In this document: positions 63,066-64,000 of the stretch, piece by piece | Layout: each line of letters begins with the position of its first letter | Numbering within the stretch: the stretch's first letter is position 1 | Assembly (NCBI RefSeq): GCF_019399895.1 | Contig: NC_091881.1 | Location: forward strand, 4,280,501-4,344,500 | Source: Cardiocondyla obscurior | Taxonomy: Eukaryota; Arthropoda; Insecta; Hymenoptera; Formicidae | DNA length: 64,000 bases | Reading direction: 5' to 3' | Translations under genes and position numbers: made by a program | Notes under the pieces: generated by a model | The model's input: only the letters and a program-made list of their open reading frames with translations | The model's database searches: none | Told to the model about the DNA's origin: nothing

Positions 63066-64000
63066 TCCTAAACCATACAATGGCTACGCCAAGTCGACTA
63101 TGACGCGTTCGCGTTAGCAAATTTTTCAGAGTACACAGGCGTGTTCACCCTTCCAAATGACACTGCCGTATATTAATCGTGTTAAATGCTACCTCTTTGA
63201 CTCTTTCGTGCAACGCGCGGCATTGTTGGCGAAACGGAACTTTGTGGAAGCGATACAAAAGCGAAAGTAATCAATAATTTCTCACGGGATGAAAAATGTG
63301 ACAAATAACTTCGACCACTCTGAGACAATTGAAACAATTTACTCGTACTATTTAATTAAAACAATTTCTTTCGCGTGTTAGGAAGAGTTATTTTTTTCAA
63401 AAATTTTTAATTAACAAGCTCTTTATTCTTCAGGTGTGTAAAAGAACTAATTAAATTTTTTTTTTTTTTGTAAGTTAATCCCAACAACTATACTGGCCTA
63501 GAAATCATGTTTTTGTACTATTTTCTTTTCTCAAATTTATTCCACATTATACTCTACTTCTTTATTAACTTTATTATAAAAAAAAAAGAAAGAAAAAGAT
63601 TTTATAAGAATTTATAAATTTTACGATCTTATAATTTATTGGAATATTCCATAAGTCATTGATATAAAAACTTTTCACGCTACTTCTCGAGTTTAACTGA
63701 AAACGATGCGAAGCATTGTAGATCGAATTTTACAGACAATTTTAAAGAATGCCTGAAAGCGTGCGTGTAAATAATTTGACGCAACACAATTTATTGCTAA
63801 TCGTAACAAACGTGCAACGTGTGCGTGCACTATTGTACATATTGTTCCTGTACGATGTACTCTTGCGTTTTATTATCAAATGAGAAATTTCGAGAGAAAG
63901 AGAAAGAGAGAGAGAAAGAAAAAGAGAGAGGGGGCGAGGGGGACGAGATGAGACGAGAAAAGATGACGCGCAGATATTATACAAATATTAGTAATTTACT
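63066..64000 (+). other. 3' UTR and downstream DNA of the mannosidase gene
   Basis: No canonical AATAAA was noticed before the window ends. ATTAAA variants at 63355-63360 and 63450-63455 are the best poly-A signal candidates, the second followed by a long T run. A GA tract lies at 63892-63935. No other gene seen. Confidence 0.5.
63892..63935. repeat. (GA)n polypurine tract
   Basis: GA and GAAA units downstream of the mannosidase stop codon. Confidence 0.85.

Overview
The window is nuclear DNA from an insect, most likely a hymenopteran and quite possibly an ant. This is inferred from small exons scattered in long AT-rich introns, high CpG content in the non-repetitive DNA, abundant short poly-A/T, GA/CT, TCG and CGG simple repeats, and the insect-type sequence of the one clear protein-coding gene. 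No bacterial, viral, rRNA, tRNA or CRISPR features were seen.

The one certain gene is a class II alpha-mannosidase of glycoside hydrolase family 38 on the plus strand. I place five coding exons at 34021-34113, 45773-45945, 48109-48242, 60180-60648 and 60914-63065. All junction phases agree, and the joined exons give 1006 residues plus a stop at 63063-63065. Every recognisable active-site residue is intact: two zinc ligands in HSHTDPGW, the nucleophile in VDPFGHG, the acid/base Asp in EWDQQY and the last zinc His in FQHHD. The sequence fits the Golgi mannosidase II group, and within it most resembles the insect IIb / SfManIII-like branch. The amino-terminal exon(s) (cytoplasmic tail, membrane anchor, most of the stem) were not found. 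They lie either in the first 34 kb or upstream of the window.

Layout: 1-34020 holds no coding sequence I can support, only simple repeats and a 49-bp-arm inverted repeat at 29400-29583. The mannosidase gene and its introns (11.7, 2.2, 11.9 and 0.27 kb) fill 34021-63065. The last 0.9 kb is 3' UTR or intergenic DNA.

The most unusual structure is nested in the first visible mannosidase intron. At about 42.2-44.55 kb, on the opposite strand, there is a string of small exon-like blocks (44264-44552, 43994-44125, 43371-43514, 43211-43251, 42557-42635, 42269-42317). Each is flanked by minus-strand splice consensus, and the last four form a two-fold tandem duplication of a two-exon unit. It looks like an antisense spliced transcript, probably non-coding or encoding only a small peptide, and is my main candidate for something undescribed.
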